From: Stenotrophomonas oahuensis
Lineage (GTDB): Bacteria > Pseudomonadota > Gammaproteobacteria > Xanthomonadales > Xanthomonadaceae
Direction: 5' to 3'
Assembly (NCBI RefSeq): GCF_031834595.1
Contig: NZ_CP115541.1
Span: 1 to 64,000, forward strand
Length of the DNA stretch: 64,000 bases
A model generated the notes under the pieces. That model was not told the DNA's origin, did no database searches, and saw only the letters and a program-made list of their open reading frames with translations. Below are positions 63,244-64,000 of the stretch, piece after piece (the stretch's first letter is position 1; each line of letters begins with the position of its first letter). The position numbers were made by a program, and so were the translations under genes.

Positions 63244-63528
63244 CTACGCCTTCTCTCGCGCTTTATCCCACACAGGGATAAGCCTGACCAACCGCTCAAG
63301 CCCGGGATTGCGCTCCAACGGCGCATCAAGGTGGTCGACAAATTGCTGGAACTCGTCACCCGACAAAGTGAAGCTCACTCGATCGATGGCGTCGCCCTCC
63401 TCCGCCAATCGCATCATGTGCACCTTTCCAATCCGTCCATCCTTGAAGGCACGCACCGCCTCCAACAGTTCTGCACCCAGGTCACGTTGACCATCGCGAA
63501 TTGCCAATTCGTTTTCATTCTTCGGCAT
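63244..63528 (-). CDS. Small antitoxin-like protein
   Basis: A 94-residue acidic protein with a perfect ribosome site (AAGGAG, seven bases from ATG 63528). The C-terminal part ([29 protein letters not shown]) resembles the toxin-binding half of DUF1778/TacA antitoxins. The N-terminal part ([24 protein letters not shown]) looks more like the start of HTH-type antitoxins. No ribbon-helix-helix motif and no acetyltransferase toxin are next to it, so it is an orphan. Flanked by the 60-bp direct repeats. Confidence 0.6.
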   Translation of the reverse strand: MPKNENELAIRDGQRDLGAELLEAVRAFKDGRIGKVHMMRLAEEGDAIDRVSFTLSGDEFQQFVDHLDAPLERNPGLERLVRLIPVWDKAREKA

Positions 63529-63793
63529 TGTCGAGCTCCTTCGCGTTGCGTAGCCAATGATTGCGGTATCCGCCGCTGAATCATCGCAGTTTCGGTCGGG
63601 TGTCGATTTCGACTGGCGCATGCTTCGCGCGCCATCGCGCCGCAGTTGCGACGTGACACCGAAGGCCAATGGCGACTTCCTTAAGCTTCTGTAGCTAACG
63701 ACTCCGCTTGGTAGACGGATTCAACTGGCGGGAGACCGGGCCAGACGCGACGCCTGTGCACAGTTAGCCTCTCAGGATTCGCCATGGTTCAAG

Positions 63794-63816
63794 CAGCCGG
63801 GCAAGCCCGGCTCTAC
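63794..63816. repeat. SMAG repeat
   Basis: CAGCCGGGCAAGCCCGGCTCTAC. No gene is seen between 63529 and 64000 apart from repeats. Confidence 0.8.
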
Positions 63817-63887
63817 GTAACGTCACCAGCAAAACTTGCGTCGTGCGACGCTACTCGCCCCTGAAATGCGTGGCGTCGGCGGAAATT

Positions 63888-63949
63888 CGCCTTGGTAGCG
63901 TCGGTCGATAGACGACGGCCGATAACGGTGATCGGCGCGACGAACGCAT
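63888..63949. repeat. 60-bp direct repeat, copy 2
   Basis: Second copy of the repeat at 63116-63177, same orientation, 772 bases away, with the antitoxin-like gene between. Downstream the window ends without a further gene. Confidence 0.75.
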
Positions 63950-64000
63950 CGGCGTGATCGAGATAAACGCAATTCCGTCCGGGTGCGCGACGTTAAAGCG

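Overview
The window is 64 kb of GC-rich chromosome from a Xanthomonadaceae bacterium, almost certainly Stenotrophomonas. Three things point there. The intergenic spaces are full of short palindromes that begin with GTAG (the SMAG type of REP element described in Stenotrophomonas maltophilia). The arginine cluster uses the xanthomonad acetylated route: N-acetylornithine carbamoyltransferase, an N-acetylglutamate synthase/kinase fusion and an acetylcitrulline-type deacetylase. A periplasmic receptor is paired with a GGDEF/EAL protein as in Xanthomonas. There are no phage or plasmid genes; this is mostly core chromosome with repeat islands between operons.

Layout. 0.4-7.8 kb: an MFS transporter, then pgaABCD for poly-N-acetylglucosamine biofilm polymer, with a perfect CRP/Clp-type site upstream of pgaA. 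7.9-9.2 kb: a YidB-like/OmpA fusion. 19.5-9.3 kb (minus strand): one long arginine-proline operon, leader peptide-argF'-argG-argE'-argB/A-argC-argH-yciI-proB-proA. 19.5-25.3 kb: a small exported protein, cysS, sufE, an MFS exporter and dksA with a very long Lys/Ala/Pro tail. 25.5-28.7 kb: yidD, dihydroorotase, an M23 peptidase and a squalene-synthase-like protein. 28.9-33.5 kb: mupP/gph-ubiG-mtaD, then efp divergent from its modifying enzyme epmB. 33.6-37.5 kb: the c-di-GMP receptor pair and trmJ. 37.6-44.5 kb: suhB, htpX, gluQ, phaB, phaR, TraB/GumN and DUF1684 proteins. 44.6-53.1 kb: the conserved nnrD-tsaE-amiC-mutL block divergent from queG-xseA. 53.3-62.5 kb: an M48 peptidase, a formylglycine-type lipoprotein, rnd, a TonB-dependent receptor and a chemoreceptor with a FliA promoter. 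The end holds tRNA-Ala(CGC), an antitoxin-like gene and a 60-bp direct repeat.

Two things stand out. First, upstream of argF' on the minus strand lies a 33-codon open frame with arginine codons followed by mutually exclusive hairpins and an intrinsic terminator. This is the complete architecture of ribosome-mediated attenuation, which to my knowledge is not a described control for arginine genes. Second, four intergenic islands (about 23.5, 38.5 and 46.4 kb, plus a partial one at position 1) are bounded by inverted SMAG units. They contain nested long palindromes whose stems differ in sequence between copies yet stay self-complementary around a constant CATGGATG apex. Two islands are exactly 535 bp and inverted relative to each other. 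That pattern of compensatory change suggests selection on, or active copying of, the fold.

Functionally the window joins biofilm and c-di-GMP functions (pga, receptor-GGDEF/EAL, chemoreceptor, Clp-like sites) with housekeeping operons. Function calls rest on recognised motifs and gene order; no database search was possible.
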